Of a DNA stretch of 64,000 nucleotides, positions 1 to 8,395 are shown one piece after another (the stretch's first letter is position 1; each line of letters starts with the position of its first letter). The notes beneath the pieces are model-generated. The model made no database searches. It was not told the DNA's origin and saw only the letters and a list, made by a program, of their open reading frames with translations. Origin of the DNA: Arthrobacter sp. MYb23 (GTDB lineage: Bacteria > Actinomycetota > Actinomycetes > Actinomycetales > Micrococcaceae); assembly GCF_002979775.1 (NCBI RefSeq), contig NZ_PCPR01000025.1, positions 1-64,000 on the forward strand. Direction: 5' to 3'. Both the position numbers and the translations under genes were made by a program.

Positions 1-76
1 CGTACTCCGCAACCTGACCAGCCAGCTCAAGAGCAGCCTCGGTAGTGAGCAAATCAATAGCAACCTGGAGTTTCAT
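1..76 (-). CDS. hxlA: 3-hexulose-6-phosphate synthase, N-terminal 25 residues (partial)
   Basis: Only the start of the gene lies in the window; it runs off the left edge on the minus strand. The visible peptide begins MKLQVAIDLLTTEAALELA, which matches the first beta strand and helix of hexulose-phosphate synthases, including the conserved early Asp. The enzyme condenses formaldehyde with ribulose 5-phosphate in the ribulose monophosphate pathway. An AAGG-type ribosome site lies about 7 nt ahead of the ATG. The gene is divergent from GAPDH and phosphofructokinase genes, consistent with formaldehyde carbon entering glycolysis. Only 25 residues are visible, so the call rests on sequence recognition of that short stretch plus context. 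Confidence 0.72.
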   Translation of the reverse strand, partial: MKLQVAIDLLTTEAALELAGQVAEY

Positions 77-155
77 GATGGTGTCGCCTTTCAGTAAGAA
101 GTGAGGTTCCTCATCAATCGTCCCTAAGCGGACGGGCAGGGGTAACGCTGTTTTT

Positions 156-256
156 GGATGGTTGGAACTACCCTTTCGGACTGGGAAGCGTGAGGGCGTG
201 GAGGCCAGTTCCCTGGATGTCATCCTGCCCACCCGAAAGGGTGGTGATAACCATCC
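156..256. repeat. 24-bp motif in two inverted copies between hxlA and gap
   Basis: Left copy 156-179 and right copy 233-256 are inverted relative to each other. They match at 18 of 24 positions: an outer block GGATGGTT/AACCATCC and an inner block ACCCTTTCGG/CCGAAAGGGT, separated by 6 unmatched bases. The centre spacer is 53 bp. The arrangement lies in the 290-bp divergent promoter region and could be a paired operator for a regulator of hxlA and gap, or a long RNA stem. I see no other gene in this stretch. Confidence 0.6.
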
Positions 257-366
257 TGAATTAGCGTTCCGCATCCTTGGCCCTGGAACGACGATGGATG
301 GGTAGCCCCTGGATCATCCCGGAAGGCCGCTGAACAGACCCGCCCCTCCACTGGAAAGGTAGCTCC

Positions 367-1854
367 ATGCAAACCTCAGATCCGTATCTTGCTGAGTGGA
401 TGGGCCGGGAGGCCCTGGCCGAAGCCATGATTCCGGTGATCGGCCGGCTCTACCGCGAATACAACGTGGTGACCACCATCCACGGACGCAGCCTGGTCAA
501 CAAGTCCACCATGAGCATCCTTAAGGCCCACCGTTTCGCCCGCCGGATCAGCAAGGAAGAGCTGCTTCTGGATGAGACCGCGCCGCTTCTGGAGGCCTTG
601 ACAAGGCTCCAGCTCGGTTCAGCCACCATAGACATCGCCCGGCTGAACCAGAAATTCAAGGAAGAGGGCAACGGAGCCGACCTTGAGGAATTCCTTCGTT
701 CTGAACTGGCCGGAGTGGTGGGCAAGAGCGTGAGCGGTTACGGCGGGAGCACCGACGTCGTGCTTTATGGCTTTGGCCGGATCGGCCGCCTGCTGACCCG
801 TATTCTCGTGGAACAAGCAGGTGGGGGCCACGGGCTGCGGCTTCGCGCGATCGTGGTCCGCAAGGGCGCGGACCACGATCTCACCAAACGCGCCAGCCTG
901 CTGCGGCGAGATTCAGTCCATGGGTCCTTCGAAGGGTCCATCAAGGTGGATGCGGCGGCCAACACGATCACTGCCAACGGTGTACGGATCCAGGTCATTT
1001 ATTCGGACAACCCCGCCACGATCGACTACACCGCGTTCGGAATCAAGGACGCCCTGATTGTTGACAACACAGGCCGCTGGCGGGACGCCGATGGCCTGTC
1101 TCAGCATCTCCTGAGCAAGGGGGCGGCCCGTGTTTTGCTGACTGCACCGGGCAAGGGCGATTTGAAGAACATCGTGCATGGCATCAACCACAGCAGCATC
1201 AACGACGCCGACAAGATTGTGACCGCGGCTTCCTGTACAACGAACGCCATCTCACCTGTCCTGCAAGCCATCAACGACAAGTACGGCATTATTCACGGCC
1301 ACGTGGAAACGGTGCACTCGTTCACGAACGACCAGAACCTGATCGACAACTTCCACAAGGGTGACCGCCGGGGCAGGTCCGCTGCACTCAACATGGTGAT
1401 CACTGAGACGGGCGCCGCCAAGGCTGTGGCCAAAGCCCTTCCTGAGTTGGAGGGAAAGCTCACCGGCAGCTCCATCCGTGTGCCCACTCCCGACGTTTCG
1501 ATGGCCATCCTGAACCTGAACTTGGAAAACGACACCACCAAGGATGAGGTCAATACGTACCTGCGGGAGATGGCGCTGCACTCGGTCCTGCGGCAGCAGA
1601 TCGATTACATGGATTCGCCGGAGGTGGTGTCCACCGATTTCGTGGGCTCCCGGCACACCGGAATTGTTGACGGCCTCGCCACCATTTCCAACGGCAAAAA
1701 CCTGGTGCTGTACGTCTGGTACGACAACGAATTTGGCTACAGCTGCCAGGTGGTCCGCGTGATGGAGGAGATGGCCGGCGTGAACCGTCCGTCGTTCCCG
1801 GCAGCAAATGTGGTTGAGGAAGCCATGTCGGTGCTTGCTGCCGTGGGTTCCTGA
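367..1854 (+). CDS. gap: Glyceraldehyde-3-phosphate dehydrogenase, long form
   Basis: The enzyme oxidises glyceraldehyde 3-phosphate to 1,3-bisphosphoglycerate with NAD(P) in the cytoplasm. The Rossmann motif GFGRIG is at residues 135-140 and the catalytic motif ASCTTN has its Cys at 290. At 495 residues it is about 150 longer than the usual 335; the extra part is an N-terminal helical extension (residues 1-130), known from the long GAPDH class of actinobacteria and some proteobacteria. The start has an AAAGG site about 9 nt upstream. The pfk gene follows after 35 bp, suggesting co-transcription. Divergence from hxlA suggests a role with the RuMP pathway. A second, standard gap gene probably exists elsewhere (inference). 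Confidence 0.93.
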   Translation: MQTSDPYLAEWMGREALAEAMIPVIGRLYREYNVVTTIHGRSLVNKSTMSILKAHRFARRISKEELLLDETAPLLEALTRLQLGSATIDIARLNQKFKEEGNGADLEEFLRSELAGVVGKSVSGYGGSTDVVLYGFGRIGRLLTRILVEQAGGGHGLRLRAIVVRKGADHDLTKRASLLRRDSVHGSFEGSIKVDAAANTITANGVRIQVIYSDNPATIDYTAFGIKDALIVDNTGRWRDADGLSQHLLSKGAARVLLTAPGKGDLKNIVHGINHSSINDADKIVTAASCTTNAISPVLQAINDKYGIIHGHVETVHSFTNDQNLIDNFHKGDRRGRSAALNMVITETGAAKAVAKALPELEGKLTGSSIRVPTPDVSMAILNLNLENDTTKDEVNTYLREMALHSVLRQQIDYMDSPEVVSTDFVGSRHTGIVDGLATISNGKNLVLYVWYDNEFGYSCQVVRVMEEMAGVNRPSFPAANVVEEAMSVLAAVGS

Positions 1855-1889
1855 CCGTCACTTCCAGGCCTAACAAAGCGAGCTGAAGC

Positions 1890-2915
1890 ATGAAAATTGG
1901 GATCCTTACCAGTGGCGGAGATTGCCCGGGACTGAACGCCGTCATCCGCGGCGCGGTTCTGAAGGGCATCGCCATCAAAGGCCATGAATTCGTCGGATTC
2001 CGCGACGGTTGGCGCGGGGTTGTCCAGGGTGACGTCATGGACATACCGCGCACCATGGTGCGCGGTATTGCCAAGCAGGGCGGTACTATCCTGGGCACCT
2101 CGCGCACCAACCCTTTTGAGAATGGTGGCGGCCCGGACGTCATCAAGGACAACCTGGATCGTCTGGGGATTGACGCGATCATCGCAATCGGCGGCGAAGG
2201 CACCCTTGCGGCTGCCAAGCGCCTCACTGATGCCGGGCTCAAAATTGTGGGCGTGCCCAAGACCGTGGATAACGACCTCGACGCTACGGACTACAGCTTC
2301 GGCTTCGACACGGCCGTCCACATCGCGACCGAGGCCATCGATCGCCTCCGGACCACCGGCGAATCCCATCACCGCTGCATGATTGCCGAGGTAATGGGAC
2401 GGCACGTCGGATGGATCGCACTGCATGCCGGCATGGCTGCCGGAGCCCACGCCATCCTGATTCCCGAGCAGAAGGTCAGTATTGAGCAAGTGGCCCAATG
2501 GGTGAAGGAAGCTCACGCCCGCGGGCGGGCACCGCTTGTTGTAGTGGCGGAGGGCTTCGTTCCGGAACACATGGACTCCCCGCACTCGGAGCGTGGCCTT
2601 GACACTTTTGGCCGGCCCAGGATGGGTGGCATCGCGGACCAACTGGCACCAGAGCTGGAAGCCCGGACCGGCATCGAGACCCGGACCACGATCCTTGGCC
2701 ACGTGCAGCGCGGAGGTGTGCCCACTGCCTACGATCGGGTTCTGGCAACCCGCCTTGGCATGGCCGCTGTCCACTCGGTAGCGGAGGGGCGCTGGGGCAC
2801 CATGGTGGGGCTCAAGGGAACGGATATTGAGCAGGTGGATTTCCAAGAGGCCCTCGGGAAACTCAAAGTGGTCCCCCAGCGCCGGTACGACGAAGCCGCC
2901 GTCCTGTTCGGGTGA
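1890..2915 (+). CDS. pfkA: 6-phosphofructokinase
   Basis: Phosphorylates fructose 6-phosphate to the 1,6-bisphosphate. The glycine-rich TSGGDCPGLN loop is at residues 7-16, GGEGT at 101-105 and PKTVDND at 123-129. In this family Gly after GGE/GGD (E. coli position 104) indicates ATP as donor. Lys in PKT (E. coli position 124) is typical of pyrophosphate-dependent enzymes, but is also found in ATP enzymes of Streptomyces type. The pairing seen here therefore suggests the ATP-dependent actinobacterial group, without proving it. Length 341 fits the family. It lies 35 bp behind gap, probably in the same operon. Confidence 0.93.
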   Translation: MKIGILTSGGDCPGLNAVIRGAVLKGIAIKGHEFVGFRDGWRGVVQGDVMDIPRTMVRGIAKQGGTILGTSRTNPFENGGGPDVIKDNLDRLGIDAIIAIGGEGTLAAAKRLTDAGLKIVGVPKTVDNDLDATDYSFGFDTAVHIATEAIDRLRTTGESHHRCMIAEVMGRHVGWIALHAGMAAGAHAILIPEQKVSIEQVAQWVKEAHARGRAPLVVVAEGFVPEHMDSPHSERGLDTFGRPRMGGIADQLAPELEARTGIETRTTILGHVQRGGVPTAYDRVLATRLGMAAVHSVAEGRWGTMVGLKGTDIEQVDFQEALGKLKVVPQRRYDEAAVLFG

Positions 2916-2978
2916 GCTGCCCCGCGCCAGCTGAGGCCACCCATGGCGCAGAAGATTCCATAAGCGCACTATGGGGGG

Positions 2979-3866
2979 ATGAACGCCTACTCTGCGGATG
3001 GCTCGGCCCGGGGCGGTTCCGCTCGCTTCGGGGCCGGCCCGCACCCGTGGAGCCGTTATGTGGCTTTGGGCGACTCGTTCACGGAAGGTTTGGGTGATCC
3101 CGAACCGCGGAGCCCAGGCGGCCTCCGAGGCTGGGCGGACCGTGTAGCGGAAGAATTGAGCACTGGTCACGAAGATTTCGCCTACGCCAATCTGGCTGTC
3201 AGCGGAAAGCTGCTCCACCAAATACTCGACGAGCAGGTGGGCCCGGCAATCGAGCTGCACCCTGATCTGATCACCCTCAACGCCGGGGGAAACGACATCC
3301 TCTTCCACAGGAGCGATCCGGACAAACTCGCCCTCGAACTGGACGCGGGTGTGGAACGGCTGGCAGCTACCGGTGCGACCATCCTGCTCTTTGCCGGGCC
3401 GGACTTTGGCGCTACCCCTGTGCTGGGGTTAGCCCGCGGGAAGGTGGCCATCTTCAACGAGAACATGCGGGTCATTGCGGCCCGGCATGATGCCCTGATC
3501 GCCGATCTCTGGGCATTGCGCCAGCTCACGGACCCCCGCATGTGGAATGCGGACCGGCTGCACTTTTCCCCGCTTGGCCAGCACACCATCGCCATCATGG
3601 TGCTCGATGCACTCAACGTCCCACATTCCCTGGAGCCGTTGACTCCGAAGGCCCTGCCCGAGCGGAACTGGCGTGAGGCACGCACGGGCGACATAATCTG
3701 GGCCCGGGAACATCTTTTTCCGTGGGTGGTGCGCCGCTTGACGCAGCGAAACGCCGACGACGGGCGGCACGCAAAGCGGCCAGAGCCCGGGCCCGTATTC
3801 GGAGCAAGTATGCCTCCGGGGGCATATGTTGGCCGCGCCCCTGGGAGCATGCCGGATCAGTCATGA
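2979..3866 (+). CDS. SGNH/GDSL-family hydrolase
   Basis: The block I GDSFTEG motif at residues 31-37 carries the nucleophile Ser33. A block III-like NAGGNDI follows (GxND, oxyanion Asn) and a C-terminal block V DRLHFSPLGQH supplies the Asp/His pair, so the catalytic set is complete. There is no signal peptide, so the protein is probably cytoplasmic. Residues beyond 210 form a basic, proline-rich tail without recognisable domain. A GGGG ribosome site precedes the ATG. It follows pfkA in the same direction after 63 bp, but no metabolic link is evident. The substrate (ester, acyl group or other) cannot be told. Confidence 0.88.
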   Translation: MNAYSADGSARGGSARFGAGPHPWSRYVALGDSFTEGLGDPEPRSPGGLRGWADRVAEELSTGHEDFAYANLAVSGKLLHQILDEQVGPAIELHPDLITLNAGGNDILFHRSDPDKLALELDAGVERLAATGATILLFAGPDFGATPVLGLARGKVAIFNENMRVIAARHDALIADLWALRQLTDPRMWNADRLHFSPLGQHTIAIMVLDALNVPHSLEPLTPKALPERNWREARTGDIIWAREHLFPWVVRRLTQRNADDGRHAKRPEPGPVFGASMPPGAYVGRAPGSMPDQS

Positions 3867-4053
3867 AATCCGGGGAACATCCCGCGGCATAACGATCCCT
3901 CGCTATGGAGTCCGTCACCCTTTGCCGCGCCTGTGGTGGTGTTGGCTGGATCGACGCTAAAATTTCACTTGCCGCAAGTACAAGCTCTTCGGCTTCAATC
4001 CGCGTTTCATTTTCTTGGAAGCGCCATACCGTGAGTGGGGGAACCGACCAGTC

Positions 4054-5664
4054 ATGACGGCAGGCAGTACCCCCAGCCCACTTCCAGAGACCTCAGCAGG
4101 AGCAGCACGCCAGCCTTCCGCCACTGCTACCAAGTCCCCCAAACCGACAACACCGGCAACAAAGCCCGTAGCGTATCCCGCTATCCTGCAGGGGTTCCTT
4201 GGCTCCCTGTTCATGTTTGCCGGGTCGATTGGCATCGGCTGGATCGCCAACGGGTCCCCCATGATCCGCCACCCCATAGTCATTGCCCTGCGCACTGAGG
4301 GCTGGGGCGTAACGGTCTCCGCCGTCCTCCTGACCGTGGGTGCCATGTTGCTGGTCCGGTCCTGGCTGCGTTTGGGCCAACGGATGGGCAGCTGGGAGGG
4401 GAACTCCCTCAAACCGATCGTCGCTGCGATCGGAGCCTGGTCTCTTCCCCTGTTGTTCGCCGTGCCCGTCTATTCGCGTGACGTCTACGCCTATATAGGC
4501 CAGGGCCGGCTGATGATGGAAGGCCAGGACCCTTACGACGTCGGCATCTCGGCTTTAAACAACTGGTTTGCCTTGGGCGCGGACCCGGCATGGGCGGAAG
4601 CCCGTACTCCGTACGGGCCCTACTTCTTGTGGATGGCCCACGCGGTGGTTGCCATCACGGGCGCCCAGCCGGACGTATCAGTCCTGCTCTTCCGGCTACT
4701 GGCCGCAGGCGGGGTGCTGTTGTGCGTTATTTACGTTCCCAAGCTCGCGGAGCTCCACGGGATCAACGGTGCCCGGGCGCTCTGGATTGCGGTGGCTAAT
4801 CCTCTCTTTCTCATCAGCTTTGTGGCCAGCGCGCACAACGACGCCATCATGGTGGGCTTCGCCGTAGCGGGAACTTACTTCGCGGCCACCAAGCGGCCGC
4901 TCCTGGGCATCCTGCTGGTGACACTTTCCATCGGGATCAAACCGGCCACCGTTTTGTTGCTGCCCTTCATTGGCCTGATGTGGGCTGGCGCCGGGGCGTC
5001 CTGGCCGCGTAAGTTCGGAATCTGGGCAGCAACGGCGAGCATCAGCTTCGCCATCCTGGTGGTCAGCGGTATCCCTTACGGCCTGGGACTGGGCTGGGCG
5101 TGGGCCATCACGGATCCCACTCCCGGTTTCACGGGTTACTCCCCGTCAGGCTTCATTGGCCAGCAGATTGAGTTCCTCGGCAACGCCTTGGGGCTGCCGG
5201 GCAATGCCATGGCGGACATCCTGCGGGCCGCCATGAAGTGGGGCGCCGTAGCCTTGGTCCTTGTGCTGATGTTCCGCGGCGACCATTCGCGTGTGGTGCG
5301 GAGGATGGCCCTTGCCTTCGCGGCGATCGTGCTGCTCTCCCCCATCATTCAGCCTTGGTACATCCTGTGGTTCGTGCCGTTCCTGGCCGTCACGGGGATC
5401 AGGGACGACTGGCAGATGCGGTGCCTCTACGTGGGCGTGACGTTCTTTGTGGTCTTCGGCGCGCAGGACCAACTATCGGTGTGGTCCTTTGTGGAGGTCT
5501 CTGTGGACCTGTCCTCGTTGGCTTTCGCCATTGCGCTGCTGTTCGCGTTCTACCTGGTGTTCCTGGACATTCATACACGCAGGCTGCTGGTCCAGGGCAA
5601 GTTATCGCGCTGGGTGGGGCAGACTGACCGCCGCCTGCTCCACCGACCCCCGACTATCCGTTAG
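4054..5664 (+). CDS. GT-C polyprenol-phosphomannose-dependent alpha-1,6-mannosyltransferase-like protein (MptB type)
   Basis: A polytopic membrane protein of about 536 residues with a Pro/Thr-rich cytoplasmic N-terminus and roughly a dozen hydrophobic segments. An early loop carries YSRDVYAYIGQGRLMMEG and TPYGPYFLWM, the acidic signature of the MptA/MptB group that elongates the mannan core of lipomannan/lipoarabinomannan-type glycolipids using polyprenyl-phosphate mannose on the outer face of the membrane. The ATG at 4054 with an upstream GGGGG is preferred over an in-frame TTG at 4015. It converges with two other GT-C-like genes, so the three may form a surface-glycan group. The 187 bp upstream (3867-4053) hold no recognisable gene. 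Confidence 0.8.
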   Translation: MTAGSTPSPLPETSAGAARQPSATATKSPKPTTPATKPVAYPAILQGFLGSLFMFAGSIGIGWIANGSPMIRHPIVIALRTEGWGVTVSAVLLTVGAMLLVRSWLRLGQRMGSWEGNSLKPIVAAIGAWSLPLLFAVPVYSRDVYAYIGQGRLMMEGQDPYDVGISALNNWFALGADPAWAEARTPYGPYFLWMAHAVVAITGAQPDVSVLLFRLLAAGGVLLCVIYVPKLAELHGINGARALWIAVANPLFLISFVASAHNDAIMVGFAVAGTYFAATKRPLLGILLVTLSIGIKPATVLLLPFIGLMWAGAGASWPRKFGIWAATASISFAILVVSGIPYGLGLGWAWAITDPTPGFTGYSPSGFIGQQIEFLGNALGLPGNAMADILRAAMKWGAVALVLVLMFRGDHSRVVRRMALAFAAIVLLSPIIQPWYILWFVPFLAVTGIRDDWQMRCLYVGVTFFVVFGAQDQLSVWSFVEVSVDLSSLAFAIALLFAFYLVFLDIHTRRLLVQGKLSRWVGQTDRRLLHRPPTIR

Positions 5665-5678
5665 GGCGAGTTGGTTCG

Positions 5679-6974
5679 CTAGAGCGCTTTCGGGACCACG
5701 GGGGCGCCGTCGTGCTTGACCCGCCGCCCGAGTTCGATGGTCCGCTGCACCGACCACCACAGCAGTACCACCAGCAGGACATTCCGGGTGGTAAGCACCG
5801 CAGCCATAACGGGGTGGGCGTGAATGAGCGGGGTGTAGAACAGCGGATAGATCACGAACGTTGTCATGGCAATGGCCATCAGCAAGGCCGCCGGCACCTT
5901 CCAACGGTTCCAATCGTGAGTCAGTCCGGCAATGATCACAGGGGCGAGCCAGATGATGAACTGCGGTGAGCCCACCTTGTTGAACACGATGAACGCCGTA
6001 GTCATCATCAGAGCGCCCTCGAGGAACAGTTCCTCGCGCTCCGCCCCCCGCCTCAGTGCACGGATCAGGAGGATGGCGGCTGCGATCGCAGCAACTATCA
6101 GCAACGGCTGCATCAGGAACGCGGCAACGTCGGCACCGGGCCCGTAAACCTCCGTGGAGTTGATGGCCGTGTTGTCCGCCATTTTGGATCCGGCCACGTT
6201 GAAGACACTGAGCCACACCCAGGGCGTGGAGAAGGTGGCTTCCAGTTGTATGCCCCGCTCGCCCTGGTTGATCAGGAAGTCCAGGATATGGCTGAAGCCA
6301 CCGGCGAGGTACGTTCCAAGGCCTACGACGGCAGTAACGCCCACCCCGGCAGCGACCATCTGCAGCCGGTTCTTCGAAGCGATGATCATGGGTGCCAGCA
6401 CAGCTGCCGGCCACACCTTGATCCACGTCGCGATGCTCAGCAGAACTGAGGCAACAACGGGCCTTTGGGCGGCACAAATCAACGCAATCAACACGATGGG
6501 GGCTGTGATGCCCTCAACGCGGGCAAAGCTGAGATAGCCCATGAACACTGTGAAGAACAGCCACCACCATGCGGGCGCGATCCCTGTGACCCGCCGTGGG
6601 CCGCGCGTCAGGTACCAGAGACCCAGCGCGTTGAGGGCCGTGATTCCCAGGTACCACATCAACAAGTAAAGATCCGGACCGGCAATGCCTGCCAGGAAGA
6701 TGGGGATCTGGGCCAGCACGGGGTAGACCCAGGGGCTGATTTTCCCGCTGAGACTCTCCGGGTTGTAGCCCTCCATGGCCCACTGCCGGTATTGCTCAGT
6801 GTCGCTGAAGGTGTTGCCACTGAGGAAGAAGGACGCCATCCAGCACAGGAAGTAGAAGTGGACCGCGGCGAATCCCCACCACACGCTGGAAGGGCGGGCG
6901 AACCACCCAATAACGGCAGGAGGCAGGACCCGGCTGCGGATTCGGACCAGCCGGTCGAAGAACGTCGCTGAAAT
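5679..6974 (-). CDS. GT87-type membrane glycosyltransferase, paralogue B (apparent ATT start)
   Basis: An integral membrane protein of about 431 residues with 10 or more hydrophobic segments, of the DUF2029/GT87 mannosyltransferase type. Motifs shared with the next gene include SPWVYPVLAQIP, AWWWLFF...FARVEG and FNKVGSPQFIIWLAP. No ATG lies near the expected N-terminus. An AAGGAG site is followed 7 nt later by ATT at 6974, one base after the TAA of the upstream gene. The only earlier start in frame is a TTG at 7064, which would overlap the upstream gene by 89 bp and lacks a good ribosome site. I therefore place the start at ATT. It is downstream of its paralogue in one operon; substrate unknown. 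Confidence 0.78.
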   Translation of the reverse strand: MSATFFDRLVRIRSRVLPPAVIGWFARPSSVWWGFAAVHFYFLCWMASFFLSGNTFSDTEQYRQWAMEGYNPESLSGKISPWVYPVLAQIPIFLAGIAGPDLYLLMWYLGITALNALGLWYLTRGPRRVTGIAPAWWWLFFTVFMGYLSFARVEGITAPIVLIALICAAQRPVVASVLLSIATWIKVWPAAVLAPMIIASKNRLQMVAAGVGVTAVVGLGTYLAGGFSHILDFLINQGERGIQLEATFSTPWVWLSVFNVAGSKMADNTAINSTEVYGPGADVAAFLMQPLLIVAAIAAAILLIRALRRGAEREELFLEGALMMTTAFIVFNKVGSPQFIIWLAPVIIAGLTHDWNRWKVPAALLMAIAMTTFVIYPLFYTPLIHAHPVMAAVLTTRNVLLVVLLWWSVQRTIELGRRVKHDGAPVVPKAL

Positions 6975-6975
6975 C

Positions 6976-8280
6976 TTAGTGCTCCTTGCCTGCAGGTGCC
7001 GTGACCACGGAGGGCTTACGGCCCAGTGAATACAAGCGACGCGCTGACCAGAAGAAGAGGACAACCAGCAGGACGTTACGGATAGTAAGGACCAGGGCCA
7101 TCCATGGGTTGTTGTGGCTCAACGCATCATAAAAGAGCGGGTAAATGAAGTAGGTGGCAACCGCAATCACTATCAGCATGGTGGCCGGCACGCGCCACTC
7201 TTTCCAGTTGTGCGCAAGCCCCACAGCCACGGCCGGAGCCAGCCACACCATGAACTGCGGCGAACCCACCTTGTTGAAAACGATGAAGGCGGTCACCAAG
7301 GTGAGGGCTCCTGAAAGGAGGAGTTCCGTGCGGTCCACGCCTCCGCTGAGCTTTCCTTTGTGCAATGCCCAGAAGGTCAAAGCGGCGACCGCGGCCGCGG
7401 CCAGGAGCAGCAGCGGCTGCATCAGCACGGACATGAATGCCGTACCGGGTCCGTCAACCTGCATGGAGTTGATGTCAGTGTTCATGTACATGCGGGAATC
7501 CCCGACGCCCAGGACCGACAACCACAACCATGGCGTGGTGAAGGTCGCCTCGAGCTGCATGCCACGGTCTCCCTGTTGGGTCAGGAAGTTCAGCAACTTG
7601 GGTACGGCACCAACTGACGCAGCCAGCCCAACCACCACCGCCGTCGTCGCAATTCCTGCCGCCACAACGTGCAGGCGTTTCCTGACCACGGCGAACAGGG
7701 CCAGCATGACGGCTGCGGGCCAGACCTTCACCCAAGTGGCGACGCTCAGGAGGATCGACGCGACGAAGGGCCGCGTGACGCCGTAAACAAGGGCCACCAG
7801 GACAAGGGGGGCCGTCAACCCGTCAACGCGGGCGAAGCCCAGCCAGCCCATGAGGAAGACGAAAACCAGCCACCACCAGGCAGCGGGAATCGCTTCCTGC
7901 CGACGGCCGCGGTCAGTGAGCTTGAGCACCGCCCAACCGTTCAGCAGCGTGGTGAGCAGGACCCACAGGAAGAAGAAAGGGCCAGGGCCGGCAACTGCTG
8001 CCAAACCCATGGGAATCAGCGCCAGGATGGGATAAACCCAGGGGCTGGGTCCGCCGGTCAAGTTGGCATCGTTGAACCCCGCGAGCGCCCATTCACGGTA
8101 GATAAAGGTGTCGCTGAAGGCCTCCCCGCGCAACGACAACACGGCGGCGAAGACCAGGAACACCAGGTGAATCACCACGAAGCCCCACAAAAGGCCCCGC
8201 GGAGAGTTCATGCGTGCCGCCAACCTCGCTGGGATTGTTTTATCGCGAAGATCCGCGAGCATACTGAAAAAACTGTCCAT
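6976..8280 (-). CDS. GT87-type membrane glycosyltransferase, paralogue A
   Basis: A protein of 434 residues with about 11 predicted membrane segments. The first periplasmic loop carries SDTFIYREWALAGFN, the place where GT-C enzymes keep acidic catalytic residues, followed by SPWVYPILALIP, a WWW aromatic cluster, FARVDG and FNKVGSPQFMVWLAP. It is clearly a tandem duplicate of the downstream gene. The family transfers mannose or a similar sugar from a polyprenyl-phosphate carrier outside the membrane. ATG 8280 is preferred over the adjoining TTG at 8283; a GGAAG site lies about 10 nt upstream. Which glycan is made cannot be told from sequence. Confidence 0.82.
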   Translation of the reverse strand: MDSFFSMLADLRDKTIPARLAARMNSPRGLLWGFVVIHLVFLVFAAVLSLRGEAFSDTFIYREWALAGFNDANLTGGPSPWVYPILALIPMGLAAVAGPGPFFFLWVLLTTLLNGWAVLKLTDRGRRQEAIPAAWWWLVFVFLMGWLGFARVDGLTAPLVLVALVYGVTRPFVASILLSVATWVKVWPAAVMLALFAVVRKRLHVVAAGIATTAVVVGLAASVGAVPKLLNFLTQQGDRGMQLEATFTTPWLWLSVLGVGDSRMYMNTDINSMQVDGPGTAFMSVLMQPLLLLAAAAVAALTFWALHKGKLSGGVDRTELLLSGALTLVTAFIVFNKVGSPQFMVWLAPAVAVGLAHNWKEWRVPATMLIVIAVATYFIYPLFYDALSHNNPWMALVLTIRNVLLVVLFFWSARRLYSLGRKPSVVTAPAGKEH

Positions 8281-8395
8281 CAACGAAGAACTTCCTGGCT
8301 AGGTGGGTCCCTGCCTTGGCAGTCCCCGATTTTCTTGGGACCGAAAAACCCCCGCATGCCACTTTACGCGAGTCACCCAAAAGCCGGGCAGTCGG

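Noticed and set aside
1737-3308. 523-codon open frame on the minus strand across gap and pfkA
   Set aside because: It is antisense to two well-supported glycolytic genes, shows no domain and reflects GC-rich third-position bias.
6975-7064. TTG start for the second GT87 gene
   Set aside because: It would overlap the upstream gene by about 90 bp and lacks a ribosome site, whereas AAGGAG-N7-ATT lies at the junction. Kept as the alternative only.
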